Source: Cladorrhinum sp. PSN259
Lineage: Eukaryota; Ascomycota; Sordariomycetes; Sordariales; Podosporaceae
DNA length: 64,000 nucleotides
NCBI GenBank assembly: GCA_033725935.1
Contig: MU867106.1
Span: 186,001-250,000, forward strand
Direction: 5' to 3'
Shown one piece after another: positions 1 through 12,100 of this stretch. Under the pieces are notes generated by a model, which searched no databases, had not been told where the DNA came from, and saw nothing but the letters and a program-made list of their open reading frames with translations. Both the position numbers and the translations under genes were made by a program. The first letter of the stretch is position 1. Each line of letters begins with the position of its first letter.

Positions 1-1770
1 GCGGGCACTCCGCCCGACGCGCATTGTACAAGAACAAAATTCAAACTCAAAGATACTCATGGCAAGAATGTACATATATACAACCCTGCTGCGGTACAGT
101 ACGTCAAGTACATCACACAGCAGTAACCACAACATGCTTAAACAGACTAAAAACCAGTCAGCCGAAAACTCCCCCAAAAAAATTAGTTAATTGAAGGATA
201 AACAAACCCCCACAGTTACGAGCTCACATACAGACATGCATACATGTACACAGTGGTCAGGGTTCACAACCTTGACTGAGACATTTTGCCCCTCCCTCCC
301 TCCTTCTGGCAAACCATCTGATATACACCAGATTGACTGGACTGACTTGCATTACCGGAATGATCGGTAAGCCCTTCCGTTGAACGCGGGATTAATTCAA
401 GCTTATAACTGTGCAAGAAGGGGCCAGGCAATGCAAAACCTCGGTGCGAGTTACTGTACCTCCCACAGATAAATTAACGCCCTCCTCTCTTTGAAGACTG
501 GATTTCCATCCCACTCAGTTACGGTACAGTACCTCGGAAGGACCTAAAAAAGTCCATCCTCAATTTCAGGACTTGCTTAATCCAGCCCGGAAGATACATC
601 TCCATGATCACGTATATTAAAAAATACGTATCAAGGTCAGTCGGGAAGTAATTACAGCTTACTAATTAATACAGATCAACACAAGTACCTACCTACCTAC
701 ATATGTATGTACACTGTCTGCCGTGAGTACCTTATTGAAACCTAGCGGCGCTTAAAAAAAAAAAAAAAAAACCACAGTATAATCACATGAAAATATTCTC
801 AAGAACACGAAAAAAAAAAATCACACAAACATCTTCCATCACATCACATCACGCTCTCTCCTCATCTTACCCTCATCATATACCACCCTCCCCTAAATAA
901 ATAATAGCACCAAAGCACAATAACACCAAAGCACCAAGCAACACAGCAACACAGCAACACGGCACACAGCAGCAATGTCACATACTTTAACAGGGAAATC
1001 CTGGATTTGACGAGAGAGCTCCGCCACACACGCAACTGCCCACTCACTGTGCTCTACCCAGTACCAAAAATCTTAGCGGCCTCCATCCTCGCCACTTCAC
1101 GCTTACTCGCGCTCATTCACAACCATTCACGCCCTACTCACAGCCAACTCACAACCATGGCACCATCCAAAACAAAACAAGTTCAAAAACAAGAAGTGTA
1201 CAATTCAGAATGATTGTACCGGAAATTTAAATTTAAAAATTAATTCCTTTAATGACAATACTAATAAACCACAAGGGTATAATAATAAATAAACTCATCG
1301 TGTTTCCCATCTCATGTGTTGTGTATGTGAATGAAATTTCCATCCCAAACTGGAAACCCACCAAAACAGAACATGATAATCAAATTAGATGGGGAAAAAA
1401 CCATCCAAGCCGCAAAGAATTAATTCCTCCAAGGATACAATAAAAAACTCCAACCCAAAAGAAAATGGGGGGAAGGGGGAATGTCTTCTACCCAAATATG
1501 CCCGAGTATGTGACCTTTCCTTCAACCAAATAAATCCTGTGTTCCTATCCAGCATCCCCCCCCCTCCCAAAAAAAAACAAATTCCATCCATCATTTTAGG
1601 GTGAAGAAACCCATGCAGTTCCCACCCGAGAACCAAAGGAAAGCAAAAGAAGAACAGAGCAGTGATAGAGCGCGACATGAAGACCAAGAAAAAAAAAAGG
1701 TAAACAACCATGAAAGGCAAGACGCCAATAAGGAAGATACGGAACAAAAGAAAGTGAAATACGCCACGCC

Positions 1771-1801
<31 letters not shown>

Positions 1802-3237
1802 GCCTTACCATACCAGGCGTAGTGGGATAAACAAGACCCCTCAAAATGGATTGCGCAAGTCTTGGTAGGCTGAGTCGTCTCAAGTCCAACTACGCAGCCT
1901 GGTCGATCGATAGGCAGAGAGTGTGTGAGGGAGAGAGGCAACCAATTGTGAAAGTGGCAAACCGACAGGGCCAGTTTGACCGAAAGTGCCCATTTGTGGG
2001 TCTTGTTCGTATCTCCTCTCACTTCAACGTTGCCTCCAGACGCTTGTTGCCCGGAGGGTAGGAGGCAGGACGGATTGAAGGCCTCATCGTCCGGGAATTG
2101 TCAGTCGGTTTCGTATCGCCGGTGTGGGCGGAAGGGGCGTGAGGGCATAATCACCCGGCTCGCTAGATACCTACGGTCCCGTATCGCAAAGGGCAAAGAT
2201 GGTGGCCGGTGATGATAAAGTGGCAGAATCTTGCCAAGACCGGCAGTTGGCACCCACAAGTTTTCACATGATAGGTAGGTGTGATCGAGGTTGAGTATCA
2301 GTCGACATGGAGAGGCGCCGTCGGTAATCAAGGTTTCCCGAGACGGGTGTCAGGATCGACACCCCGGAAACGAAGGGTAAGTGAGCCGAGTGGTTCAAGG
2401 ACTGAAACCTCGATGAGTGAAGGCGAAACAAACAAACACAAGACCACTTGGTGATATGATAGGTCCGAGGGATAATTTGTGCGCGACGACGAGTAGAGTG
2501 TGGCTCTCTCAGACATGCATGACCACTTGCCGTTAGCTCCGCGTGTTGCCCGCGCGTCCCGTTCGTGACCGAAACCTCGATCAGTGAGTGCTGTGCCGAT
2601 GAATGACTGCCTCCCCACTATGAAACATATCTCCTTTGCAAAGTAGTGGGGGAGCATTACGAAGGATGCTCCCCCACATCTTATGCACCTGTTGCCCAAA
2701 ACGTAACGGTTTCACTGCCGCGTTGCATCGCGCAGATGTAAATCCAAGATTGCTTCTCGGACACGGGCCATGTTGAAGGCAGCCAATTGCCTGGCTTGCA
2801 GGGATCTGCCCAAAGGATGCGGGTCGGAGAGTTTGAGATGGTTCACACTGGGAGACCTCGGGACGTGCCTAGCGGGGAGGGAGGGGGGTCGCCTGTGTCG
2901 CTGATTGGTCCTTGGTGAACCAGATGACCACTCCTCCCAAACGGTCCCACACCCGGGACCCCCCCCCCCCCCCTTTCCCTCTCCCCCAACGACTCGCCCC
3001 AGTGTGTAGGACCTCCTCCACCATCAAGGAGACGTGAGATCGGCTTGAGCTGCGTACGCGATGTACCCGTATCTTGCATCCTCTTGAAGATAGTGACTCA
3101 CATCCTCATGACGGCCTCACGCGTTAGTGTCTGCTCCGGTTCACACCACCACCGGCTGGCTACCGTTGGTGCGTGTTTCCTGCGCAGTTGCGCGAGCAAC
3201 CATACACCCTCCCCCGGCACACAGTTGGTCACTCGTC
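1..3237. other. Gene-free 3' flank of medA
   Basis: No reading frame here looks coding. The first 2 kb are A-rich and low in complexity, with A tracts near 752-770 and a long one near 1772-1797. From about 2 kb the base composition is more balanced, with a C run near 2959-2973. Two near-identical 17-mers beginning GAAACCTCGAT occur at 2404-2420 and 2571-2587 with one mismatch, and a perfect 12-bp hairpin lies at 2646-2677. The part next to 3238 should contain the 3' untranslated region of medA. I see no RNA gene or transposon that I can name. Confidence 0.5.
2646..2677. repeat. Perfect 12-bp inverted repeat, 8-nt loop
   Basis: The arm GTGGGGGAGCAT at 2646-2657 is exactly complementary to ATGCTCCCCCAC at 2666-2677, leaving an 8-nt loop. 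It could form a strong RNA hairpin or be a palindromic protein site. It lies about 560 nt beyond the medA stop codon and outside any recognised gene. Function is unknown. Confidence 0.5.
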
Positions 3238-5908
3238 CTATGCTCGCTGCGCCCCATCCCCATACGCACCAGCAGTGCCGTAAACTCCACCGTGGGGGTT
3301 GCTGGGTTGCGGTGCATATCCCTCAGTGATAGAGTAGCTGTCCCAGCTCCTTGTTTGGCCCCGTGAAACCGTGTTTGCCGGATGCCCATAGCTCCCATGG
3401 CCTGCGTGTGGGTTGTGGTTCGATGGCCCAGATAGCCCATACGTGGACGCAAGATCCTGACCAGCACCTCGGTGGTCGTAGACGGCTGGCAACGTTGACA
3501 TTCGTAAGCTTGAGGTCGGGATGGGGGATGATGTCTTCAGAGATGGCGACAGGGTTTTGTGTGAGGTGGTAGCATAGCTGGGCCATGCTGTGCCTGGTGT
3601 GAGCGTACGTGGGCTCGATAGTGCGTCGACGTGATGATGCGAGTGTGGGCCGTAGCTTGCAGTTGTCAAGCCATCTGTGGAGAGGGCCGAAGAGACGGAT
3701 GGCGAGATGGATGCGTAGGGGCCAAGCGCGGCGGGTGTGTCACCTCGGATCCTGGGACTCTCGGGCTCCGTGGCACTGTACTTGCCGAATATTTTCACCA
3801 GCGCAGCTGTCAAGTCTGACCATTTGAATACCTTGACATCCTTCTCAATGTTCCGGGGCTTGGGGTTCCCCAATCCCATGATGACGCCGAAGAACTTTTC
3901 ACTCTCTGCTTTCCCCTTGCTGACAGTCAGAGGCTTGAATCCCTCCAGGTTCCTGCGAATTCTGTTTTTCTCGTCCACCGGAAATCGTTTTGGTGCACGC
4001 AGGAGTTGCTCCAGCAAGTGAAGGACGTCGACCGATGTTATAAAGCAAGCTCCCTTCTCTTGCCACCAGATGCAGCTGACGCAGATGCTGTTTGGTGGCC
4101 GCTCAGCTTCGGATACTGGCTTAAACGACACCTTTGCAACATTGCCGTCCTGTTGCTTCCTGAACATGACAATCCTCCTCTTCTTGTCCCACTCTTCCGG
4201 TGTCCAGTTCTCTGCCATTGAATCAAGACTGGCAGTGAGGTTTAATGCCGCCTTTTGGTGATAGACCCCAGCGCCGTAGGGATTGTTCCCATGGCCGTTT
4301 CTGTCAGTTGCAAGATGGCTTGTTCTCTTGAACTCTAACGGTGGTCGGGGAATCGTGGAGTGTGCAAGTGCAGGCATCGTGTTTCGAAGCGAATCCATGT
4401 GGCTCCCAAACGACATCCATCCCCCGGTTCCGTGTGGGCTTCGAAGCATGGGGGGCGTGGCTCGCGAATATGGGTCGGCCAAGGATGAACTCCGGTACGA
4501 AGATAACATTGTGCTGCTTGCTTGCCCATAGGACCCTGGCGTACCTGAGAGGAAATCCGGTTGTTGTGAAGAAGCGCTAACAGCTGTGAGAGAAGGGGGA
4601 AACCCATAAGTACTAGTTGCTGTATTTCCTGAAAGGCTGTGGTGGTGCGTGACAGGGCTATCGGCCTTCATCCGTGTGTCCAGGCTCTGGTGTGATGGGC
4701 TAGCTCTGTGGTGGGCAGGTGACCGGGACTTGGGCGAACCAAGATCTGGAGGACTGCTGTCACCAGGCACTCCAACTCCTACACTGCCTCCCCTGGCCGA
4801 GCTTGGGCTGTTATGTGGCTGGTATGAAAGCATCCCAGCTCGCTCAACACGTCCTAATTCTTCCCCCCTGTTGCCTTCCAAAAGCAATGTTATTGGGACA
4901 TTGGCGAGAGACGCACAGTTCGTCTTCGAAAACTCGGGAGCCTCGGCAGTGACGGTATAGGTACGCAAACCGCTTGCATCCCGTCCTGCATCCTTTGAAA
5001 GTTGAGCCGTACATCGCTGAGACCCAAACATGACGGAGACGTAAGGCATTGGTCCGGACAGGGAAGGGTCGAGAAGTTCCTGCTCAGAGGTGATTTTGAG
5101 CGTTACCTTGGTCCCCGTATATGCCATCGTTGGGTGACATGAGAGAACATTGACACCAACGCCCGAAGCTGTTGGTGCCCCAAGGTACTGCCCTGTTGCC
5201 GAACTATTGGCAACGAAGGCCATCTGGTTGAGCTGTGAGGCTGTCGCATTTTCCGTCTGCTGTGTTGAGAATGACTGCGATGAATATTGCGAGTAGGGTG
5301 AATCTGCATAACCTGCATTTCCAAGCGGATGGTAGGCAGCATCGGTCAGCCTTTTGGACGCCATGCGGCCCGGACCGCCTGCCGCGGACTCGAGAGATGG
5401 AATTTGCCTCTCAGGCATGCAATACGTACCGTGCAGCTGCGGCGTTTGAGCCTTGTACGCCGACATGGACAGGAGACCGGGGGGACAGTCCCCACCAAGA
5501 TCTCCTCCGTGCTGTGTTGCCTCCTCCTCAAGTCGGATAGTCAAGGTTTCGGGTGACTCGATCTGTTCGTCGAGGATGATGGTCCGTTGCGGATGATAGC
5601 CAGGCTGTGGCGATGACAAAAAAAGACCCGTCAGTTGTCGATTCATCACCACAAATTAAAACAAGCTAATATCAGAAATACAAAACTGAGCAGGCAATTC
5701 GATGTGGCTGGCTCGCCGGGTTCTTTCAAAACGGAAAGGCGGTACACGAACAGGCAGTCCGATTCGAGGCCGGTTGGTTGGCCAAGGGGGGCTTGGTAAC
5801 ACCAGGCAAACCCGCCAAACTCCGCCTTCTGGTTACCAAAAACAATAGTAGATATTTTCTCACCTCGTAGACCTTGTAGACTGGCTGTTCAAACTTGGAC
5901 GCAGACAT
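3238..5908 (-). CDS. medA: MedA/Medusa family transcriptional regulator of conidial development
   Basis: Two exons, 5908-5864 and 5604-3238, give 803 residues. The intron (259 nt) opens GTGAGA and closes CACAG. The conserved fungal Medusa domain lies around residues 478-620. Recognisable blocks are WTPEEWDKKRRIVMFRK, ITSVDVLHLLEQLL, FPVDEKNRIRRNLEGFKPL and NPKPRNIEKDVKVFKW. The flanks are long, Ser/Pro/His-rich and presumably disordered. The protein ends GDGAQRA, which looks like a native terminus. In Aspergillus MedA, and in the Neurospora counterpart called acon-3, the family controls conidiophore development and acts in the nucleus. The ATG at 5908 was chosen because it gives a short acidic exon (MSASKFEQPVYKVYE) joining in frame to PGYHPQRTII. 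Two upstream reading frames abut or overlap this start (see findings). Family assignment is confident; the developmental role here is inferred. Confidence 0.88.
5605..5863 (-). other. Intron 1 of medA
   Basis: Donor GTGAGA follows the Glu-15 codon and the acceptor is CACAG before CCTGGC. It is phase 0. At 259 nt it is long for this window. The frame upstream of the acceptor stays open for several codons, so a naive single-exon model would begin with a false N-terminus. Confidence 0.75.
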
Positions 5909-6181
5909 TCAAGCTGATTTTGCGTGTGATTTTCCAATACAATTCGATAAGGAATGGTGTGTTGAGGAACAGGAGCTGAGCCTCGAATCGTCAGTTGAAA
6001 CCGTATTCCAACTCCTAGTACCCTCTGATGTGGTTGATTTCGGTCTGTTTTTTGGGTTTTCCTTTTCTTTCCCTTCGCAGATGCCGTGGCTTTCGTTTCT
6101 TCGGAAAAGTCGGTGGTGAGTTGCTTCGAAAAGTGACCGTCTACGCTGTCCCCGCTGGAATGCACAAGAGGTCCAAGGCAA
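5909..6181 (-). promoter_or_regulatory. medA leader with two upstream reading frames
   Basis: On the medA strand, a 90-codon frame starting with ATG at 6181 ends with TGA at 5911-5909, immediately next to the medA ATG at 5908-5906. A second ATG frame starts at 6165 in another register and ends at 5860, so it overlaps the medA start. If transcripts begin upstream of 6181, both would be met by scanning ribosomes before medA. Start sites of transcription are not visible in the sequence. Aspergillus medA is known for a long leader with uORFs, which makes this plausible but unproven. Confidence 0.4.
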
Positions 6182-9100
6182 TTATTTTTTTTCTTGGAAA
6201 AGGGCCCTCTTAAGGCACAATCTTTCCCTGTACCCCGGTGATGATTTCGGTGGCGGAATGCCTGCCAAAGCCCAACAAACCGTGACTGCGCTGCTGGGAC
6301 TTACTCCTTAAAATGAAACGAATGATTCTTTGAGCACCGTCGGCAACTGGACTAGTTCCGCACTGGTAGGACCCTTATCTGTCCCTACCCGCACGTGTTC
6401 TCAAAAAATAAAGGTGAGGTTCCTGCAAGGACATGCAGATGTTGGGGTGCTCAAAGAATGCTAATGCCAACAGACTACTCAACACATCAGTCAGTGTCAA
6501 CTCTCACACCGGTGGCAGGGATAGTCCTCGGGTTCTGAAGCCAGAAAACAAAAACTACTCACTGTTGCGTATCGATGAGGGACAAAGATTGACTTGTCGG
6601 GCCCGGATGCTAGGTTCGTGGATCCGGGTGTTTGGTGACCAAATTTGATTGTATGCGGCTAGCCCGAACCTGTTCGCATGGTCAGATTTCGACGCTTTGC
6701 AAACAAACGCAGCAAGCTCCCGTCAGCAGTTCGTCTGGAGTGGACCTAGAAGAAAGGAAGAGGCAAGAGAAAAACAAATGACAGAAGAAGCTATTGGTGC
6801 AAGACAAAGTCGAAACACCACGTCTTGAGTGATCTGGAGAAAAAGAGGACCGAGAGAGGTACTCCTCAAGTGAAAGGGGGTGATGTCTTGCTAGTATAGA
6901 CAAGGGAGGGACACGGACCAGCAGCTTGCATTTCTAAAGAGGGTTGGACAGATGTACGTCGAGGAATGCAAGGTTGGTATCTGTAAGGTTGCATCAAAAC
7001 GGTAAATTCCCTGCTGCAGAGAGTGTCCCCGTCTCCCGACAATCTTGCAGTTCGTTAGAAGCACCGAGAAGTGGAGTGTGCGGTCGTTCCCTTCCCAAGC
7101 CCTCGCCCGGATTCCGCTTTGTGAAGAGAGTTTGAGACCAGGACAACCACAAGTGACGACTGACGACGACTGACAGACGGAGTGAAGGTATGGCGCGCGG
7201 GTAAACAGGGATTGAAAGTGATCCGGGCCGTTGAATGCAAGATTCCATGGCCTTTGGAGAGATGCGGATCATGCAAGGGTCACTTTGCTGGGCGTGTGTG
7301 TGGTGGAGACCAGTATCAGTACCTGGTAGGTGTGCCGTGAAAAAGAATGATGTCGCCCAAGCTTCAGGAGGGCTGGCAGTCTTGTGAGGGCGGCTGTCGA
7401 CACAGAAAAGGAGAGCACAAGACCGCCCCAAAAAGGCCCCATGCGGCCTCTCAAAAACCCTCGACGACACTTGTTGAGGAATCAAAAGCAACTTTGCACG
7501 ACGGCGGGTCAAGACCATAGCCAAATATGGCCACGAAGCTGCCTTCACCGCAGCCCTAAGCCTAAGAACGTCGGGATACACGCGAAGCCAGGAAAAGCAA
7601 GATGGAGCAAATTCTGAAAATCTGCAGGGGCTTGGTGGTGGGCAGTGGTCGTCAAGTTGCAGGATGAGGTACCTGTACTTGGTACTTACTTGGTTGGAGA
7701 AGGAGGGATATTCACACGCCCCTGGGGTTCGAGACCGCGGAGATGGCAGGGATGGCCGGCCGAATGATGGCTGGGGATGGGAAAATTGGCTGCACGCCCC
7801 TGCTAATGGCTTGTCAGTAAATGTTTACTATTGGATGAATGTGGGGCAGCCAACCTGGGAACACGGCAAGAACAGGGGGCAAAGATCGACTGTGGCTGAT
7901 CCTGGACCCCAGATCAGCTGCGCTCCCATATAATCCCTGTGATCGAAAATGCGACGCTCGACCGTCGTCCGGCACTTCCACGGCCGTCAGTTGAGCTGTT
8001 GGACGGCGATCTGCCAAAATTGAAGGTGTGAATGACGCCGTTCCCCCTAGCAAAAGATAGCAAAAAAAAAAAAAAGGGAAAAAGACCGGCTACCCGCCTC
8101 CCCACTCTGCCTGCCACTGCCGGAGGAGCTCGGGACGTCAATATGCAGATCTCAGCCAAGCGTCCGGTCGCGAAATGGGTATCTGCGGAGAGAAATAAAA
8201 GCGCCAGTCTGTGCTATAACAGGCTAGGGATAGCGTAGATGGATTGATAGGCAGCGATCTTGCAGTGGAGAGGTAAGAGCCTGGACTTGATTGGTCAGTC
8301 AGCCTGCTGTTCTTTGGTGCTTGGGTTTCTTGTATCGCTGTGGGATTGCTGTGGGGGTTGATTGCCGACAAGGAAAGGCGTGAACCCGGTTGCGAAGCGG
8401 TAGGGTAAGATCATGCCTCCCCCGTGCATATTGCTTTGGGGTTACATGGCGGGATATGATGCCACCCTCTCAATGTTAACCTCAACCGCAAGGACAACCT
8501 GGGAAGGCACTTGCCTCTCCAGTCTCGCCCTGATTGAAGCATTATCCGCCCATAACGAGTCTATCCGCCCTACTCCATCAATCGCTTTGGCAACCCCAAT
8601 ATAGCGCGTGTTTCTGACCAATAGCCTGATGCCGGCGGCAGTTGGACCTAGCTGCTGAGAGGCGCATGCCGAAAGTCCAGGCACCCAAAGGGAGCTGAAC
8701 GTGCAGCCACGACGACGGGTAATTCCATGTGGAGAGTGAATGCCAGTGATGCTTCCTCACGACGGTACTCACCAATGCCACCGTGTGCGATATCCAACAC
8801 CTGCTTAGGGTGCTTTTTGGCCTATATATTTGGCGGTGGTGGATTGAAATAAGCCTGCCACCTAGAAGTAGCCTTTCGTATGGCTTCCCGATAACCTGTA
8901 GTGGTGACAGCTCTGCCAGGCAAATGATCGTCGGTTGACTAGGGGGTTTTTTTTTTTTTTTGGCTGTTGTTGTCGGCTTTGGAGCGGGTCGGGACTGAAA
9001 TAACGTGATAATACGCGGTGATGTGAATGGACTCGAAGAAGAGGGGAGAGCTAGGGGACAAGTAAAACGAGCGTTTGGGAGAGATGGAGAGCTGTCAAAT

Positions 9101-12100
9101 ACACAAGCTTTAAAGGTGGTCCTCTTGCACTCATGTACTTTACGCGCATTTATTCCGTAGATAGCACGACGTTGGCAGATTGATGAGGCCAAAGCGCGCA
9201 TCACTCGAGCCATTGACGAGGTGTAAAAGAAAAGGTACTGTCTGGGTCAGCCACGACAGCAGCCACTGCCCGCAGATAAACTGGCTGCAACAGCGGCTAC
9301 CCTGGCTGACGTTGCTGGCATCAAGAGGTGAGGGCAACGCAAGTGTAGCGTCGAGTACCACTTTGCGTGCGAGCAAATGCCTAGATGCATGTCTCTCCCG
9401 GGATCAGGCGTCAGCAGGAGGGAGGAAACATGGGGAAACGACAAATGCGTGCTGGGCATCTCCCCGAGTGTGGTTGAACAAGAAATATTGCTTGTGACAG
9501 ATACGGACGTAGTCTTGTGCTGGCACTGCGGGCTGTCAACGTAGAGGGTGGGAATGCACTTACAAAATCACAAATAGAACTGGGCCTCGGAGAGCGGAGG
9601 CCAAGACGCCGCCAGCATTTCCGGATAGTCGTCACGCCACGGTCCCTGGCGGCAAGGTCTGGGGAAGTAGCCGCGCATGGTGAAACGTGAGACGCCTGCC
9701 CTCCGCTGCCTCTCTGACATTCGTTCTCCAACGAGAACGACAACAAGACGGCTACCCAGACGCTTGGCGGTTATTTCTCCGATGACCTGCTTGTGATTGC
9801 TGTTGGACTAGCGTGGGCGGCGGCGGTTGGCCCGAGGCAGCGAATAGTGACATTTCGATGCAGACAGATGCTCGATGCTCGGAATGCGCGGACTGGCCGA
9901 CTTCCCGGACCAAGCTCGGATCGGTCGATAATTCCCTCATTTTCCTGGACAGGGAACCGAGCGACGTGCAGCGGCTGCCGGGTTTGACGATACCTGGACA
10001 GGTGGGTATGTAGGTACCGTACCTGTAGCTGCAGGTGGCAACTTTTGATTCGAGGGGAAAAGCAGGTTGACGGGTTCAAGGAAGACCCGTGGATTGTGGT
10101 GGTGACGAAGAGAGGGTTCCGGGATGTTATGGTTTAAGAATGAAATGCAGCAGTCCTTGCCGACCTGATGCTGTCCAACCTCGAAACTCTACAAGTCAGA
10201 GTCCTGCGAGTGCAAGTTGCGTGCAGATTCGGAGAAGGCTTCCGACGTGCCTGCCCTTTCCAGATTCACGGGCGAAAAATTTCAGACTTCACTGCAGAAA
10301 CTTGCACGGAAGCAGGAAAGAGCAACCAGACAAAGGTGACCGCAGCGAGGTCATCACCTGGTACTGATTGGGACCTGGAACCCCCACCCGTGAACCTCGA
10401 TGGGCAAACGTTCTTTCCAGCTGGAACTGAGCTTCTTTGCACCCGCACCATCATCTGATCAGTGGAGCTTCCTCATTCCACAATGCAACTTTACACATTG
10501 AATTGGACTTCTTTCAGTCCAAAAAACTAGCTGACGACAAAAATGTAACGACTTCCAGTAATAGCAACATCTGCAGGTCCACCATTCGGCCTGCCACTCT
10601 CCGACAGGCTGTTGCCACATCTACGGCCGTACATCATCACTCCAGATTCGACGGCTTCCCGCCCAACAACTGCCCGCAGCCATTTTGTACGACGTCGATA
10701 ATACCATCGAGGTGGCTCTGGGGAATCGCAGGTATCCGACAGTATCCGCAAGCCAAATCCCTTCTATGAATCCAACTGCCAGCGTCGCACGACTTTCTCA
10801 CCTTGTACATGCGTGGGTGCACAGAGTCCTTGCTGCAAGCAGTTGCGGAATCGAAGGCACTCTGGTCGTTGTACGGTTTGTGCTCTCTCATCTTACAAAC
10901 TACCGACCCCGCGGGGAGGGGGCAGATCTCGGTAGCCCATCCGCGCCACCCACCAAAAATGTCTCGCACATCGACAGCGTGGGGAGAAGCCCAATTCATC
11001 TATGACTTTACTGGCTGGTCGCCAATATACTAGCAGCAACAGTTGTTCTCTCATCAATGAATCTACCTGATGCTACCCATTTACTCGATCACCAGCCGCC
11101 CTTGCGCTCAGAGACGCAGATGCAGAGACCGAGACTTTCTTAGACTCAAGATCATGCATGATGGTATTGATTTGGTCGCAGATCTAGCACCCTCTTTGCT
11201 GATCCAGCGCGATCACGAGTTCCACAACTCCGTCACGGATCTGGGCAGGAAGGTAACGGACGCCCGCAGTCAAGAGCCGACTCACGGGGTTTGTCAGGTT
11301 CAAGTCTACTACGAAATCACACCAGGCACTGGGCAACTCCGCATCAGTTACCTCTTTACCGTCAGGAACGTGCGGCTGAACAAGCAGCAATCATCAACGG
11401 CCGTATTAATGACACTGTGCTCGTGTTGCACATGTTCATTTTTCAATACACATTCACGTTCAGGATCCTATTCCAGAGGCTTTCCCATAATCGCCACTTC
11501 CGGCTTGCAATATTTGCATGGGGCTTGCTTGCAATCAGGATCTCTGGTCTACCGGATACAGCAAATTCATTGAGTGCATCGTTCAATCGATATCAAATAT
11601 ACTGCTCACGGCACAGACATCTCGATTGGTAAATTGGTAGCCGGCATTCCCATGTCCCGACGCAACACCCGTGAATACTGCAATTCCGCCATTCCCCATC
11701 TGCAGCCAGCCGCGAGTTCACATCATCTCGGTTTTACCCCCCTCGATCCTGCAGCAATGCGAGCGGCTTATATGAGGGCAAGGCACCAAATTCATTGCAC
11801 AATGTGTAGCCTTACGTCCGTAATGTCCATTCGGCCTGGACCCATGATCTGGTGTGACAGTGCCCTAAAGGCTCCTCTGCCCAGTTGTTCGTATCAGCGT
11901 CAAGACAAGGACGTACACCATCCTAATCGATAATACTTGGACACCTATGGTTTGAATTTACATACCCAGTCGGCCCGGAATGCCATGGATCAGCCGCTGA
12001 TCCCACCGGCCAGGCTGTACGGTGCTCGCTCCGACAGTCGTTCACAACCGTTTGTTTACTCTAGCCCAGCGGCAAACGGAGCAAGGTAGGGTTCTATGGG

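Noticed and set aside
1591..2022. 143-codon minus frame with Phe run
   Set aside because: The Phe run is the A tract read in reverse; the rest shows no domain.
2372..2430. tRNA-like string (GAGCCGAGTGGTTCAAGG)
   Set aside because: It resembles a D-arm, but no anticodon stem, T loop or acceptor pairing could be built around it.
6994..7581. 195-codon frame on the minus strand in the medA desert
   Set aside because: No domain, mixed composition, no coding-like codon use; probably chance.
11184..11390. 68-codon minus frame with protein-like composition (PDGKEVTDAELPSAWCDFV)
   Set aside because: Looks somewhat natural but is isolated, its flanks on both sides do not continue by plausible splicing, and no family is recognised.
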